Positions 63,698 to 64,000 of a stretch of DNA of 64,000 bases are shown piece by piece. Where the stretch lies: positions 23,605 to 87,604 of the forward strand of contig JADZCN010000120.1 of the NCBI GenBank assembly GCA_020851565.1, in the 5' to 3' direction. Source of the stretch: Acidobacteriota bacterium. Lineage in GTDB: Bacteria > Acidobacteriota > Vicinamibacteria > Vicinamibacterales > UBA2999. The first letter of the stretch is position 1, and every line of letters starts with the position of its first letter. The position numbers and the translations under genes are program-made. The notes under the pieces are model-generated. The model saw only the letters and a list, made by a program, of their open reading frames with translations. It ran no database searches and had not been told where the DNA came from.

Positions 63698-63712
63698 TTT
63701 GGTTGCGGGGGC
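63698..63712 (-). repeat. tRNA 3'-end copy, right attachment site
   Basis: Second exact copy of TTTGGTTGCGGGGGC. Again no tRNA body follows (next bases TCGCCCTGG), so a further island probably lies to the right and the intact tRNA beyond the window. Confidence 0.7.
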
Positions 63713-63791
63713 TCGCCCTGGACTACATCGGCGCCTCTGTTGGACGGCAGCGTGAACACGCGTTTTCCGCTGCTTTTCATGGAGGTTTTCA

Positions 63792-64000
63792 ATGTACGAC
63801 CCGCGTTGGGGCGACGATCCGCGTGATTCCGATCCGCGCGAGGCCGACCAATCGCGCGGCCGGGACCATGACTACACCAGGTCGCTGGGGCGTGGCGGTG
63901 GCGGGAGCGACCGCCAGAGCGGCGACGAGCCGTCACGGTACGCCCGGGACGATGCCCGATGGCCTCACCGGGACCGTGAAGCCGTGGAGCGTCCTCGTGA
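63792..64000 (+). CDS. Partial Asp/Arg-rich island protein
   Basis: First 69 codons, running off the right edge. GGAGG lies 6 nt before ATG 63792. The translation MYDPRWGDDPRDSDPREADQ and onward is Asp/Arg/Gly-rich and disordered. I recall such N-termini on integrated-element proteins that continue into a winged helix; this cannot be checked here. Confidence 0.6.
   Translation, partial: MYDPRWGDDPRDSDPREADQSRGRDHDYTRSLGRGGGGSDRQSGDEPSRYARDDARWPHRDREAVERPR

Overview
High-GC chromosomal DNA from a Gram-negative bacterium. The outer-membrane beta-barrels, bactofilin, CPA2 antiporter, many secreted proteins of unknown role and the style of several families suggest an Acidobacteriota-like soil bacterium, perhaps Vicinamibacteria. 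That is inference: no rRNA or ribosomal protein gene is present to place it.

Layout. 1-3605 is the end of a mobile island abutting the 3' end of tRNA-Lys(TTT): an excisionase-like protein, a HTH replication-type protein, a partial terminase-like protein and an edge cargo gene with a HEPN-like RxxxxH motif. 3757-9496 holds serB with an amino-acid ABC transporter whose binding protein and permease are fused, a secreted protein, and a Tat-exported D-threonine-aldolase-type enzyme. 9600-15700 is envelope-related: beta-barrels (one frameshifted), an OMPLA-like protein, bactofilin, two lipocalin-like proteins, a decayed TolB-like gene and tRNA-Glu. 16200-26777 carries a Tat-exported alanine-racemase-like enzyme, an S9 peptidase, pirin, cupin, amidohydrolase, APC permease, a Tat HD-like protein and two tandem HisC-like aminotransferases. 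26840-44500 is mostly housekeeping: CPA2 antiporter, ppk, ABC-2 exporter, PilZ protein, purA divergent from hutH-hutU, RNase III with an N-terminal DUF2007 domain, a PP2C phosphatase and a cystathionine lyase/synthase. 44696-60760 has two sigma-54 activators, cutA, ftsB-like, osmC, pirin, a K+ channel, cytochrome c, an Lgt homologue, a FAD enzyme, mddA-like and an alpha/beta-hydrolase-LuxR fusion. 60840-63712 is a small island bounded by two identical 15-bp copies of an initiator-tRNA 3' end. It carries a ParE-type toxin-antitoxin pair and an RbfA-like gene coupled to RtcB.

Two patterns run through the window. First, about eleven genes have a TAnnnT-type -10 box 6-8 nt before the start codon and no ribosome binding site, which predicts leaderless mRNAs. 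Genes inside operons instead have strong Shine-Dalgarno sites or 4-nt ATGA/GTGA overlaps. Second, many intergenic gaps are filled by short tandem repeats of 7-15 bp. Each gap has its own unit, often G-rich and often inverted between convergent genes, and one array lies inside a coding region.

The most novel candidate is the RbfA-like/RtcB pair in the tRNA-bounded island, a plausible RNA or ribosome repair module.
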